NCBI GenBank assembly: GCA_048213135.1
Contig: PS015183.1
Span: 21,608-60,661, forward strand
Reading direction: 5' to 3'
DNA from: Reclinomonas americana ATCC 50394
Lineage: Eukaryota; Jakobida; Jakobea; Jakobida
DNA: 39,054 nucleotides
The first letter of the stretch is position 1. Every line of letters starts with the position of its first letter. Under the pieces are notes generated by a model. That model searched no databases, was not told the origin of the DNA, and saw nothing but the letters and a program-made list of their open reading frames with translations. This document shows, piece after piece, positions 1 to 12,767 of this stretch. The position numbers were made by a program, and so were the translations under genes.

Positions 1-70
1 ATCGCGTTTCTTATGGTTGCATCCCCCCTGTGCGTGTGTGCAATCACTGACCGTACCCATCCAATAACAG

Positions 71-3000
71 CACTGGAACGCTTGCTGCTCCTGACACCGT
101 GCCCGTTTGTTGGCTTGTCTGCGACAATTGGTAATGTGGAGCCCTTCAGTGACTGGCTGGTCTGTTTGTACTATGCGCTGCTACCTGTGGTTGACGAGCT
201 GCGTTGCTAATGTTCCTGGACACATGCAGCGCGACATTTGTCGGAAACGCGCAAATCCAGCGTACCGCGACTTCGAGACTGTCGTCCAGGTTGACCGCTT
301 CAGCGACCACTTGCCGTCGGTGTACACCTTGTCGGAAGAGGCTGGTGCTCGTGGCTCACTCGAAGCGGTTCGTTCATGAGTTTCTTCGCACTCTCATTGT
401 CGTGTTGTGTGCTCACCGCCGAGAGTCTGCTGCTCCAGTTTCATCCGTGTGCCGCAGTGGAGGTGGCACAACTTCTTCGATCGTCGCAGTTCCCGTCCAC
501 TGTCAAGCTTTCGCGCGCGCACTGCAGTCAACTGCGTGACGATCTGAGTGACCGACTGCGGCAGTCACGTCTCGAGGCGCAGATCGACATGCCTGCTCTC
601 ACATCCACGATCGACGGCCTGCTCGGCACTCTTGAGAGGCTGGTGGTTCCTCCGGCTGCAACAGATTACGCCACACGTTCACGAGTACGCCAGTGGGAAC
701 GCGAGGTCACTCACGTGTTGTGGAGGTGAGGAGCACAATACCGACACAGCGTTCGCAAATCATCGCTCAATATCACCCGTCTGCGCAGATGCGTTCACTG
801 GGCAGAAGATGGCGATCGTGAACCCATGGAACCAGCTGAGCTTGACCTTGCGGATCGCCTAATGCGTCGCGCCGTGGACGACGTGTTGGAAAAGTATCGC
901 CGTCCTCTTGCGCAGGCTGTCGGCAACTCCGCACCGTACCGCCGTCCGGAGCAGCTGTTGCCACTTGTTGAGATCCTCCGCGAGCGAGGTCCGTTGCTGC
1001 TGCTACATGTGTTGCTGTCAACAGTGCATGCACGCAAACCTCAGTGCTTCTCCTCAACCAAAAACGACAGATTTGTTGCCTGCCCTGGTCTTTTCCTTCT
1101 CCCGCCACAAGGCCGAGAAGGCTGCCATTGCAATCGCCGAGTATGCCAAGACGGCATTCGATTCTCGGCAGCGTCTGAATGCTGCGGACTTGCAGCGCAT
1201 CGACCAGGAGCAACTCGTCAACTTGGGCCCTTTGGCTCCGGGCGTGAAAGACGAGGAGTTGGATGCTGCAGACCGGTTGCTGAAGCAGCTCTTCGAAGCG
1301 CTCAAGAACGGTGATTATTCACGAGGCAGCGAACTATCCATGCCGATGTATGCTGATAGTTGTTGCTCTGGCACGTGCAGGTGTTGGTCTGCATCACCGA
1401 TCTCTGCCGCCGAGCTATCTCCGCCTGGTTGAGGTGATGTTCCAAACCGGAAAGCTTCTGGTCGTGGTTGCCACGGGCACACTGGCGTACGGCGTGAACA
1501 TGCCTGCGCGGACTGCCGTGTTTCTGTCGGATTCCGTTCACACGACGCCTGTCATGTTCCAGCAAATGAGTGGACGCGCTGGTCGCCGTGGATTCGAGAA
1601 TGGCGGCGGCATTGGGCACTTGGTGTTTGTGGACTTCAACATGCAGCGCATTCAGCGCCTGTTGACTGCGCGCTCGGCCGACATTATCGGGCACCTGCCG
1701 GTGACACCCTCGGCTGTTCTTCGCCTGCAGATCTTTGCCAGGCAAGCACGAGATGGCAAATTGGTGTGTATGCAAAGTGCATGCGCCATCAGTTGTTTTC
1801 TGCTGCGAACTCACTCAACATTGTGTGTGTGTGTGTCACCGCCAACCAGGCCAGACAACTTGTCAATCGAATCGTGGATTCGTCGCTGTTTGTCCGCGGT
1901 CGACAGGAGCGCCTCAATCAAACGCATCAGCTGGGTCGTTTGAGCCTCGAGATTCTGCGTCGACTTCGCTTGGTCGATTCTCGCGGAGACCCGCTGTCGT
2001 CGGCTGGCCTCGTCGCCCACATTTTCTACACCGAGCCTGCCAACTTGGCTCTCGGCTTCCTGCTCAGCCGCGGCCTCATCCACGAGCTGGCCAAACGACA
2101 TGCCGAAGGCCGCGAGCGCTTGCTCCTCCATCTGATGGCATTTCTGTTCATGCGTAGCTTCCCGTCGCGCTTCTGCAAGGAGGAGGAGGTGCTGACACTC
2201 GATCCGCCTGACGAGAAGTGCGTGGTCTGATAGTTGCCATGGTTCTCCACGCATGGTGTGCACTGACGCCAGCGTTGATTGTTGGACAGGCTGTTGCAAG
2301 GACTGCGCGACTACAACGAGGAGGTGCTTCAAGTCGCGAATGACTACGTGTTCCAGTTCGTTCGTGCGAAGATCCGCCAGGGCGAGTTGCAACCAGTCGA
2401 CCGATTGCCATTTTCCGAGTTCGGCTTCCCTCGTCAGCCTCTGGTGGCAGCAGAGGGAGCCAGTGGCGACAGCCTACTGCACGCCCTTGAACGACACCGA
2501 GTTCGGCGCGGTTTGTGCCATCCGCTGCTCGCCGCGGTCGGCTACAGTGACTGGTTCGGCGAGGAGTCGGCATCCGAGTTTGCGCTCTCGGTGCGCGACG
2601 ACATTTATGTTGGCGCCGAGTGCATTCCGTCTGTGCGCCTGGACGGTACGTCGTGTTCGCCCCACTGATAGCCGTTGTGTTGTGTACCGCAGTCGCGTAA
2701 CCAGTGTGACTTGTTCACAGTGCGACCGCTGGCCTGGGTCACCGTGTTCTACAACAACATGAACTTGAAGAAGGTGGCAAAGCAGTTCAGCATGTCGGTA
2801 CGTTACAGGGCCGCAGTTCTCTCTGCATTTATGAGTGCTTGGACGAGGCGAAGTGCTCACTTGCCACGCTGCGCAGCCGTCGGATCTGGAGCGCGATCTG
2901 CAGGACTTTGGCAAGATTCTCCGCAAGTGTCACACGGCACTGAAGGTCATGGTCGAGGAGGGCACCGAGTGCCCGGTGACCAAGCTCTTTGAGTTACGCA

Positions 3001-3346
3001 CACATACTCGCTCCGGCTGCTGTTCTTCGTGCGACGACACAACTCACAGCAGTCGCCACACAGTGATCTGTCGAACAATTTCACAAAGAAACTGGTGGCT
3101 GCCGGTCTCCGACCCGGCCACGACGACTACGATCGTCGACGGAAGCAGTGGAAAGAGCGCCCTCCAGTGGCCAGAGAAGGAATGGATCCGAACGCCGCGC
3201 TATTGCGCCAACACGGCGGTGCCAGCAGTCGCCAGCTCCGTCGTGATCGCGATCAGTACGCCGAGTACGGCAGTGGTGCTGCTGCGGCCGACAGCGCGTG
3301 GACTGGCGAGGACTATACCGACGATGGTGACGACGGTGCGGATTAA
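71..3346 (+). CDS. DDX60: DDX60-like Ski2-family RNA helicase, 3' part
   Basis: C-terminal part (845 codons visible) of a superfamily 2 helicase most like DDX60, a Ski2-like cytoplasmic RNA helicase linked to antiviral RNA sensing in animals. Exons: 71-159, 230-367, 439-725, 789-988, 1071-1310, 1381-1763, 1850-2217, 2290-2645, 2721-2797, 2877-2992, 3064-3346; all junctions agree in phase. Seen: motif III (GLSATIG), the DDX60-typical FHPCAA after it, PALVFSFSR, motif V (GTLAYGVNMPA) and motif VI (QMSGRAGRRGF). Motifs I and II lie left of the window. The end is acidic and Tyr/Asp-rich, with stop TAA at 3344-3346. Bases 1-70 probably hold the end of one exon and an intron finishing at the AG at 69-70, but that boundary is uncertain. 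Family identity is firm; a role in immunity is inference from animals. Confidence 0.9.
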
Positions 3347-3672
3347 CTCACCGCGTACCTTCCGAGGCACAGTTCGAATTCGAAGTGAAGGTGCAATTGC
3401 CCTTGTTGTTGAAATGCATTGCTTCGCACATCGCAACGTGTACAGCAGTACTTGCCAGCGCGAGAGTTGTACTTATCAACTCACTGCCCCCTTTGGCTTC
3501 AGGAATTGCATGCATGTGAGGCGAGTCGCAACAATTGGGCATCGGTGAACGAATGAATCCTATCCATCCATTTGCCCTCGCCTTTGCTTGCTTGCTTGCT
3601 GAAGAAGGAGAGCAGGCAGCTGCAGACTTCCTCACTGACACATAGAGTGAAGCAAGAAGAGACGCAACGTCC
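3347..3672. other. intergenic spacer between two + strand genes
   Basis: No gene-like reading frame was found here. It holds a short (TTGC)n run near 3585-3602 and must contain the 3' end of the helicase gene and the promoter of the next gene. I see no AATAAA and no clear core promoter motif. Confidence 0.5.
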
Positions 3673-6600
3673 ATGACCAGCGACATCCGCACTGTCATGT
3701 CGCAGGCCATTGAGGCTCTGGCGAGACACGATGCTGCCGGGTATGCCGAGGCCGCGTCTGTGTTGCGACGTGTGTCACCAGAGACCGTGAAAGTGCGTGC
3801 ACACACAGAGAGAGAGAGAGCAGAGAAGAGTCATCTCCGCGCGCGCGCGTGACCTCATGCGCATGACACAACGCGTGCAAGACACGTGAAATGCAGCAGC
3901 CACTGACACACACACGCACTCACATGCTCTCTCACCCTTCTCACTCTCTCACACACACTCGCATCTCCGTGTGATTTCCCTCTCATTCCTCTCTCTTTCT
4001 GCTCTGTCTCGCTCACACAGACCCCCGACGATGTGGTGGCGGCCTTTGTGGAGGATCTGTTCCAGGCGTCGCACCTGGAGGACCCGCATGCACTGCATCA
4101 GCTGACCTTTCTGACACGCATTGCCAATACCTATGCCGTGACCACACTCGAGGTGCGCAACTTCAAGCACAAGAGAGAATAGTCTGCCTTCACTTCTCCA
4201 CTCTACTCACTATGTGATGATGATGATGATGGTGTCAGCTGCTCGAGCTCAAGAGCATCGGAACCAACTTGGCTGGTGCGTTCTTTTTCAGTGTCGTCGT
4301 CGTCGATATAGTTTGTACTCATTTTTTCTCCGTCGTACACAGTGCTCACCGACACACTGGCGCGACTCCAGCGAGTGTACAAGAGCGCCAGGCGGCTGGC
4401 ATCGTCGAACAAGCGCGAGCCGTACTCGCAACTGTTGCTGGAGTTGCAGCTGCTGGAGTGGATGCTGGTGTGTGTGTATTGAGACAGACTCAATTCTCCG
4501 CTCCGTCTCTCACGTGGCTGTTGCGCAGGAGGCAATGGTCAAGGTGGCCGTGCACGGCCATCCGCCAGGCCCCATGGACAAGTCGACGTCGACGCTGTTG
4601 GATGTCGGACCGGGTTTGCCGCTCCGCGCGCTGCGCACGGCGTTGCGGGCCAAACCGGCGTCTGGTGAGATGCCGCCCTTGAATACTGCGTTTTTGGCGG
4701 CACTGGCCGACGCGCCACGCAAGAACACACTGCGAGTTGCGTCCCCGGCGCTTCTCCCTTGTCGTGTGTATGTTTTCAAACTCACGCGCATCGCATCGAC
4801 AGCACGTGGTTTCCATTCATGTCCTCCGCGCGACCGCCATTGCCACCCTGTCGGAGGTGCCCCTCTTACAACTGCACTGCTTCTTCTCCTTCCTCGTCTC
4901 ATGTCGTCTTCGTTGCAGAGCGAGGCAATCACGGCCGTGGAGCACATTCAGGAGTTCCGCAACCGCTCCAAGATGGACGAACTAGTCAAGCTCGCCGTCA
5001 TCAGCGCCCTCTTTGAGATCGTCGCCTGCAGCAATTCGCACGTGGTGTGCGAGGAGGCGTACTTTGGCACAGGCCACCGCAACGGCAATCCCCAATATCC
5101 CGGTCTTCCTGTTGCGTACGCACAGCAGCACACAACAACGAGCATGTACGAGCTCACTCACCCCATTCTCTTTCAACATGGGCACACAGGAATTCATGCA
5201 ATCAAAGGTCGATCTCGTGCACAGCATGGCCGTGCGCGGCCTCATTGACCTGCTGGAACACCCTCTGCCGTCGATTCGCACCAATGCGCAAGAGGTGCTG
5301 GAGGCGAAACGCGTGAAGATCCCCACCAATCGCCCCTCGTGGGAAAAGATCACCACTGAGCGCTTCGAGCAGCTGGGTGAGGGTGGTGGTGGTGGCAGTC
5401 GCGGTGGTGGCAGCAGTGCCGACCCGGCACGCAGGCAGCCGAATGGCACGTCTTCTACTGCATCGGCTGTGGGCAACGGGTCGGAGATGCCCACACCCCT
5501 GGTGACCATTGCCAGTGGGGTCGCTGGTGTGCCGATGGTGGTGGTGACACACGTGGGCGCCTCGGCCGCTGCTCAGGCCTCTGGGCAGCAACGTTCCATG
5601 GCAATGTCACCGCACAGCGACATTAGCGACAGTCACAACAACACGGAGAGTATTCGTTCGCTGGCCAGCGTCGGCTCCATGGCCTCCATCACGTCTGTCA
5701 ACCCTGTGCGCGAGGGCCGCCGGCACCGTCCCTCCTTTGGCGTGCCCGGTGTCTCGGGCATGCATTCCGACGCACACTCCATGCTCGGCTCCGAGCTCGC
5801 CACGGCAGTCGAGGACAATGTGGTTTGTGTGAGCAGAGCGAGTTTATAGAGTGAGTGAGAGACACGAGAGTGTTGACTGGCGCGCACAGATCGGACCGAG
5901 TCGGAGGCGGCATGGCACGCACTCGTTCGTGCACCGCACCTCCAAGTTCCCCATCTCGCGCTGCGTGGAGCGATATCGCGAGCTGGTTCGCTCGCTGTAC
6001 GACCAGGCATTCTCGGTGGACACCTCCGAGTCGCAGGTTTGTCTGCATGTGTGTTTGTAACATGGCGACTCCACGGCACTGAATAATGGTGTGCAGGTGG
6101 TGGTACTGCACGGCCCACTGGGTGCGTGCGCAGGTGATGTGGCGAGTACGTATGCCGACGAGCGCTACGAGGATTACTCGGCGGTGTACACGATTTTCAT
6201 TCGCGATCCGCGAGATGTCAAGTCAGGTGCGTGAGAGTGAGAAGGGAAACTGACATCTCACCCTCTCACCTCCATGCCTGCACAGAAATTCTCCGCATCA
6301 TTCACGAGAGCCACTTGTACTCGGTCGGCATCACCACCGACGAGCTTCTGTCGGCGTTCCGCAAGTCACACTCGGACAGCCAGTCGAAAGTGCTGGTGGC
6401 GGCCGTGGTGATTCCAACATGCGACCTGGCAGCCATTCATCACGCGCTGCGTACGTACCTGGCCTCGAACAAGTTGCACCTGCTTTTGCTTGTCGGTGAC
6501 GAAGTGCCGCCGGTTGCCACATCGCACTCGCTGCGATCGGCCGCCGCTCCCCCGGCTGCACCACAACCGGTGCTGATGGTGGGATCGGCGCCTACACCCT

Positions 6601-9600
6601 CGCCGCTGGAACGGTGTCTGGCGTCGGCGCCGGCCGGCTCGCGCGTGTTCCGACTCGCTCGCTTCCAGCAGGCCGACTGCGTGCAACTACTGTCGCAATA
6701 CCTCGCGCATGAAACCAGTGCGTCGCCAAGCGGAAGCTTCACCGCTGCGTCGGCGGTCGCTGCTGGTGGGAGCGGAGGTGGTCGTGTCTCGGAGAGTGTG
6801 GCCGACTTCCTGGTGCGCACGTTTTCGGATTCGCCACTGGCGCAGTTGCTGGCGGCGGCCGCGCTGCGCAGTGTGTGGCGGCGTTCGCTGGTCGGCGGAC
6901 TGGCCCAGGAGATTGACGAATCGCTCAAGCAGTGTGGCTTGCCTGGCGGTCGTGCGGTAGTGAGCGACGAGCATGTGGGCGTGCGCCGCGTGGTGGCCTC
7001 GATGCTGCGTCACGTGTCACAAGCGTCGCCGTTGGCCACGGAACTGATGGAGATGTTTGCGGTGCTCGACTCGCGTCCGGTGCCGACCACGTTCTGGCGT
7101 TTCTGGGCGCGCATGCATGGATTTGTCGGTGGCCAAAACACCGACGAGATGACGTGCGTGTCGGCGTTTGCACTGGGCGCCGGCGGCGACGACGATCGAT
7201 TCTTGTCACGAGCCTTGTCCTCTCTCGACGAGTTGGCGCTGATTGTGCAAGTGGACTCGGAGCTCTACGACATGCACCCGGGCGTGCGGCGTGCGATTCT
7301 GGCCGGCATGTCGCCGGTGCAGCAGACGACGCGTGCGGAGGAGGCTCACGCGTTGCTGCATCGCTTGTACTCGGACACCGTCAGCCTCGGCACCAGTTCG
7401 CGGTATCACCTCATGCTCGTGCAACTGTTGCCACACGCCCTGCACATCTCCAAGCTGAACGAGGCCGGTCCGGAAAATTGCGAGTTGCAAGTGCATGTGG
7501 CGTCGCTCTACTTGAGCGAAGTCGGCGACTGGGTTCACGCGGAGGAGGCTCTTGCCGCCGCCACCGCCTACAGCGAAGGCGATGGTCGGCAAGCGCGCTC
7601 TGTTTCGGTGAAGGTGCGCTGCGCCGTTCGCTTGCAGCGTGCGCAGGTGCTGATGGCACGCGGAGCCGTGCAAGAGGCCGTCAACTTGCTGCGGACCACC
7701 ATTGAGGTTTGTCACAGTAGTCGTCGCCATGTTGAGGGGATCTCACGTGCCTCGTGATTTCACTGATGTGTGTGTGCGTGCAGCTCCCGGATGTGGCGTC
7801 CGAGCCGTCGGTCATTGCACAAGTTCACGAGGGGCTGGCCGACTGCCTCACGTACTTGGGAGATCATGCCGATGCAGCGGCGGAGCTGCGCCGCTGCATG
7901 GAGCTGTGGGAGGAGTCAGAATACGGCAATCGCATTCGGTGCAGTCTCAAGTACGCTCGCATCTTGGTGGAAGTTGGCGAGGCGCGTCGTGCCGAAAATG
8001 TGGCCATGCTGGCGCTGGCCGAGGAGTCTGATGACGTCGATGGAGACCCGCTCTCTCGACGCTACGCCGGCGCCTCCACTCGGACCAAGCGTACCGACAT
8101 TGACGTGATCAATCTGCGGATAGCGCGCGCGAGTGCGCTGGAGGCACTGGATCATCCGGACAGCGCCATGGAGGAGTATCGGATTGCGTTGCAGGCCATG
8201 TCCCGCATCACTGCACGGCGGCACCCCATTACTCCACGCATCGAGATTGCCACTGGGCGCTTGTTCTTTGCGGCCGGCAATGTGCCAAAGGGCTCGAAAC
8301 ACCTCATTCGCGCCAAGCGCCTCCTGTCGGAGATGTTTGGGCCGCTGTCGGGCGCCCTCGGACCGCTGCTGTCGACGTTGATTTACGAGCACCACATGCG
8401 GAGCTGGACGGCGCACGCCAACAAGTACGAGGCCGAGCTGACCTGTGTGTTGTGTGGACCCGATCCGCCGCCACCGGAGGAACGGTGGTTGCTGGCGTAC
8501 CGATTGGGCGAGCTGCACTCGATGCTGCTCAACTCCAAGAAGGCGCTCGAGTACTGGAATATGGCGGTGCTGGTGTCGGGCGACTTGCGCGAGCGGCAAC
8601 GGCCGCTGTGGCGAGCGGATTCGCTGGCGGCACTCGGCGCCGAGCTGGTGCAATTGAACCAGCTGGAGCGTGGTATCGACACATTGCAGGATGCCGTTCG
8701 CATGTACCAGAGTGCCGTGCAGGCGGCGCACACGCGCACCGAAGCGCAGGCGCTGAACCTGCTTCCCGGTTACATGCGGGCGCGACTGCAATTGGCACGA
8801 GTGACACGCTCGAACGCCGAGCGCGAACAGGAGATTCGTCGGTGCGTGATGTGAGAGATGGGCGAGGAGAGAAAGGAGAGAGCAGAGTGGTGCTCACAAT
8901 CGACTTTTGTTCCACAGCTTTGTGCCCTATTTTGAGGCGTATGCCGATCCGAGCCAGCAAGTCGGTGGTTCTCCGTATCCACGCATCCTCACCGCGCTCA
9001 TGCTCCGCAACGCACAATGGTGCGCGCGCGTCGGTCCCGGTGTCAATTCATCGATCGACGCGTTGCTGGAGGAGACTGGTCTCATTGAGTTGGCCTCGGT
9101 GCGGACGTCGCCATCTTTGTGTGTGTGTTTCATTCTCGCGCGCCGTCTCACATTGTTTGATGCAATGCAGACGTCGCTGTCGCCAGAGCTGGCATCGGTC
9201 CCTGAGGCATCGTCGCTGGAGACGCTGCTCACCGAGCGCACACAGCTGGGACAGCTGTCGGCCTGTCTCCGTGCCGCAATTGTGCTTGCAGAAGATGTGG
9301 GACAGGTTCGGCGCGCGCGCGCGTGTGTGCTGCCATCAATGTCTTGTCGTTGTCGCTGATCGCTGTCGTGCACTGAGCAGCCGCAGGTGGCGGTCACACT
9401 CTCCGACTATTTGGCGAACACATATCAACGGCTGTACGGACCCGATGCTGCCATGCGCGCCCGTGAGCTGATCCGGCAGGCGCGGCTGTTGAAGCAGATG
9501 AACTACATTGACGAGGCTCTCGAGGCGGAACGCGCTGCGAATCAGATCGTTAGCCCTGCATTCAACCGCAATGTGACATCGACGGCGCCAGAGACACCGG

Positions 9601-9623
9601 CGGCCCCGTCACCCGTCGACTAA
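3673..9623 (+). CDS. helical-repeat / degenerate STAND / TPR protein
   Basis: Predicted 1602-residue protein from 15 exons: 3673-3792, 4021-4152, 4239-4275, 4343-4467, 4529-4735, 4803-4856, 4919-5110, 5190-5822, 5890-6036, 6097-6226, 6286-7706, 7784-8841, 8918-9098, 9171-9305, 9387-9623. Residues 1-340 are all-helical and ARM/HEAT-like. A low-complexity Gly/Ser linker follows (about 345-500). Around residue 550 an NB-ARC-like core begins, VVVLHGPLGACAGD, where a normal P-loop would read GxGGxGKT; the Lys-Thr is absent and the Walker B and TTR positions are also lost. A winged-helix-like stretch near 780-850 and degenerate TPRs (about 950-1450) follow. So it looks like a STAND/NLR-type scaffold without ATPase chemistry. 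The end of exon 4919-5110 is the least certain boundary. No named orthologue was recognised; the fold assignment is inference from motif order. Confidence 0.75.
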
Positions 9624-9643
9624 AGAAGAGAGACTCGCAGGCG

Positions 9644-9649
9644 ATTAAA
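9644..9649 (+). terminator. putative poly(A) signal ATTAAA
   Basis: ATTAAA lies 20 nt after the TAA stop of the upstream + strand gene and is followed by a T-rich stretch. The convergent DPH6 stop is only about 40 nt further on, so the two 3' UTRs probably overlap. Confidence 0.5.
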
Positions 9650-9685
9650 TTTTTGTTGTTGCTGTTTACCGATTTCTAGTGTTTA

Positions 9686-12600
9686 TCACGTGCCTGTGTG
9701 GAAACCGAGCACAAGTTGGAGCAGACAGAATGCTGGCACTGCCGACGATTCCGCCCCGCCAGCAGAGCTTCTACTGGTGATGATTTCACAACATGGCACC
9801 ATGGCAACCGCGCCATCCAAGACGGATTCCAACTCTGCGCATTCGGCACCGACAGTGAGGGAGAGTGCGACAATGCCGCGGGGGAAAAGACAGCACGCAC
9901 CACTGACAAGCTGCTGCGGCGACGGTGATTGCGCAAAGCCGTGTACGACAGTGGGAATCCACGCTCGAGCCACCGAGACCTGCTGCATTACAGATGGTTG
10001 AGATAAACCGCAAGTTGGTGCCCGGGGATGACAACAACACCTACCTCGCACACCGCATCCTCCAGTCCACAAGCCACAGCACACTGTCTGACTGCTTGTG
10101 TGGCTGCTCGGCCGACACTATGCAACGTGCACGAGCCACTGCCACTGGCATCAGCTGCGTTGCACACGAGTGAGTTCGTGAGCGGAAGGGCCACGATTGA
10201 GCCGTGTATGACGCACCAAACATCAAGTGCGCAAACGCCATTCGCCGATCTTCCGCCTCCACCACAACGGCTCGCCATGACACCGATACGCCGTCCACTG
10301 TGATTCCAATCTCAACTCAGTTCATGGTACACATGAGGAACACTCGTTGAGGAAAGAACCTGTCGCAGCATCATGCACGACCGAGTCGACGACAAAGCGC
10401 GATGCCAGCGGACACACCTCCACTTGCGCACCGCGTGGCAGTGCATGGACACGAATAACATCACGCACACACTGCACGGACAAGAAAAAGGACGAATTGT
10501 GAGACACTATAATCATCTGCGTGTATAGATGTCACGAAACTGCATCGTCGTTGGTGGAACCCCACAAGTCGGCATGATCGTCGTCGCCAACCACACACAC
10601 CACAGCCGAGTGAACACCGGAATCCACATGCACGCCAAACACCTGCAGCACCGACTCCACGTGTTGCCAACACAGAGACGCTCCACTGCTCGACGCCAAT
10701 GTCATGGAGCCCGGATCCAGTGCGATTTGGCCGGCCGGGAACAGAATGCCATTGCACTGCAATCAGAGTTATCAGAGCAGCGCTCCGAGATCCTCCACAC
10801 CGTGTCCATCACCACACCACGCAACATCCACACACTGACTGTACGGTCCGATGCACGCCGGCGCCCACGCGGAGATACTTTGCACGTGCAGTGCGCGTCG
10901 CGCCACTTGACGGCTGTCCACCACCACCAACTCCATGTGCAACGTGTAGTCGCCATCCACACCCTGTATGCACACACTTGGGGGAGGAGGATCAATGAGG
11001 GAGGTCAGCGCATCAGTCAGTGCGGGTCGGGGGCACACACCGTGACGGAGGATTGTGCAAGCCCACGTGTCGACGGTACTCGGCGTTGACGGCGCCAAAG
11101 GATTGCATGTCGGCCAGCACCAGCATGCAATGCACCGCATCGGTCATTCCGAGACCATGCTGCTCGAGAGTCTCTGCATACATGCATGCGCGAGTGAGAC
11201 GCAGTCTCTCAACGCAGCAGCATGAGCGTGAAGCATCAGCACCTCGAACTGTGCGAAACGCCTGTGCAACCGCCCCGGAAGCACCATCGTGACCGTGTCG
11301 CACCGACACAACCACATGGCACACTGGTCCTCGTTGACGCACTCGGATACTTACGCCTGATTGCAGAGATTCGTCGCTGGCATCGCTCGCTGGCGGGCTT
11401 GCCGAGGAGTTGTTGGCCTCCACCGCCTCCTCCACCTCCACGACATCATCGACCTCGGTCACCGTGCCATCCACGTGGCCAGCCTGTGCGCCCTCCTCTT
11501 TTTCTTCGGTGTGGTAGCGCACAATCCGCATGTAGCTGACGGGTGCCCACTCGTCCGTGCAGTGCACCTTCACCTCGGCCTCATCACTGCACGCACGATC
11601 ATCAGCAGCGCTCACAGCAGAGCACGGCGTTCACTCCTGCGCAACATGACGATCCGCCGACGAAAGAGTGGCGAATCGAGCGTCAGAGTCTCATACTCAC
11701 CGCCTTCGCCACACACGTGCAAGCCGATTTGTCGGTTCTGTTCTCCACTGCTCTGGTGAGTTCATGCTCTCTCCCTCTTCCTCCACCACCTGCCCATGCA
11801 TACATACCAGTTCATGAAACTGCGGCTGCAGCTCCGCAATCGTCTTGCCGAGATGACGATCCGGATGCAATCCGGCCGCCGCCGTCTTCACCAGCACCGC
11901 CGTCAGCGGCGCATCGATCATACCCTGCAACAGTGCCGTCTGATCGCGACGCCACAGGTACGCCAGCGACACCAGTCCCAATCGTGCGCATCTGTGAGGC
12001 TCACGAGTGAACACCTGCAACAGCAAGAGAGAGGGGGAAGAGAGATAGAGAATCACAAACGCAACACATTCTCCACGCGCAGTCGCTGATAGTCGGAGAG
12101 AATGGCACCAGAGGACACCGCCTCGACCTCAGGCATGCGTCGCTGCAACAGAGACTTCATGTCATCAAAGCAAGCACGGATGTGTCTCGGAAAAAACCTC
12201 CCAGCTCCACCTTGACAAAGCGCAGCAGTCTCATGAGATCCTCGGTCTCGTCGCCGGCCGTCGGCGTGGACGAGTACGGCAGCGAGGTGTCGCGTGCATC
12301 ACCGCGAATGGTCCCGCAAAAGAGCGGCAATCCAGTGCACTCGGCAAAGGCGCGGACCACGTCCACGGCCACTGTTTGGTACATCCAGCTGTCGAGCTCC
12401 TCTGAGGGTGAATGAGGGAGAAGGACGTGAGGAGAAGGTGGGAGGAGGGAGAATGGACGAATGAGAAGGAGTAAGGAGAGGAGGGAAGGAGAAGGACGAG
12501 AGGAGAAGGGGGGAGAGAAGAGAAGGACGAGAGGAGAAGGGGGGAGCGAGGAGAAGGGGGGAGCGAGGAGGAGGGGAGAGGGAGGGAGAAGGGAGAGAAG

Positions 12601-12696
12601 GTGAGTGAGTGTGGAGTACAGGCAGACAGGCATAATGAGAGAGAGAGAAAAGCATGAAGGAGGGAGAGAAAGAGGACTGTGTGTGACCGTGTGTGC

Positions 12697-12767
<71 letters not shown>

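Noticed and set aside
11325-11360. A consensus donor GTAAGT at 11354 (minus strand) in DPH6
   Set aside because: The nearest acceptor gives a 31-nt intron, and reading through keeps a frame that matches the RidA-like domain start.
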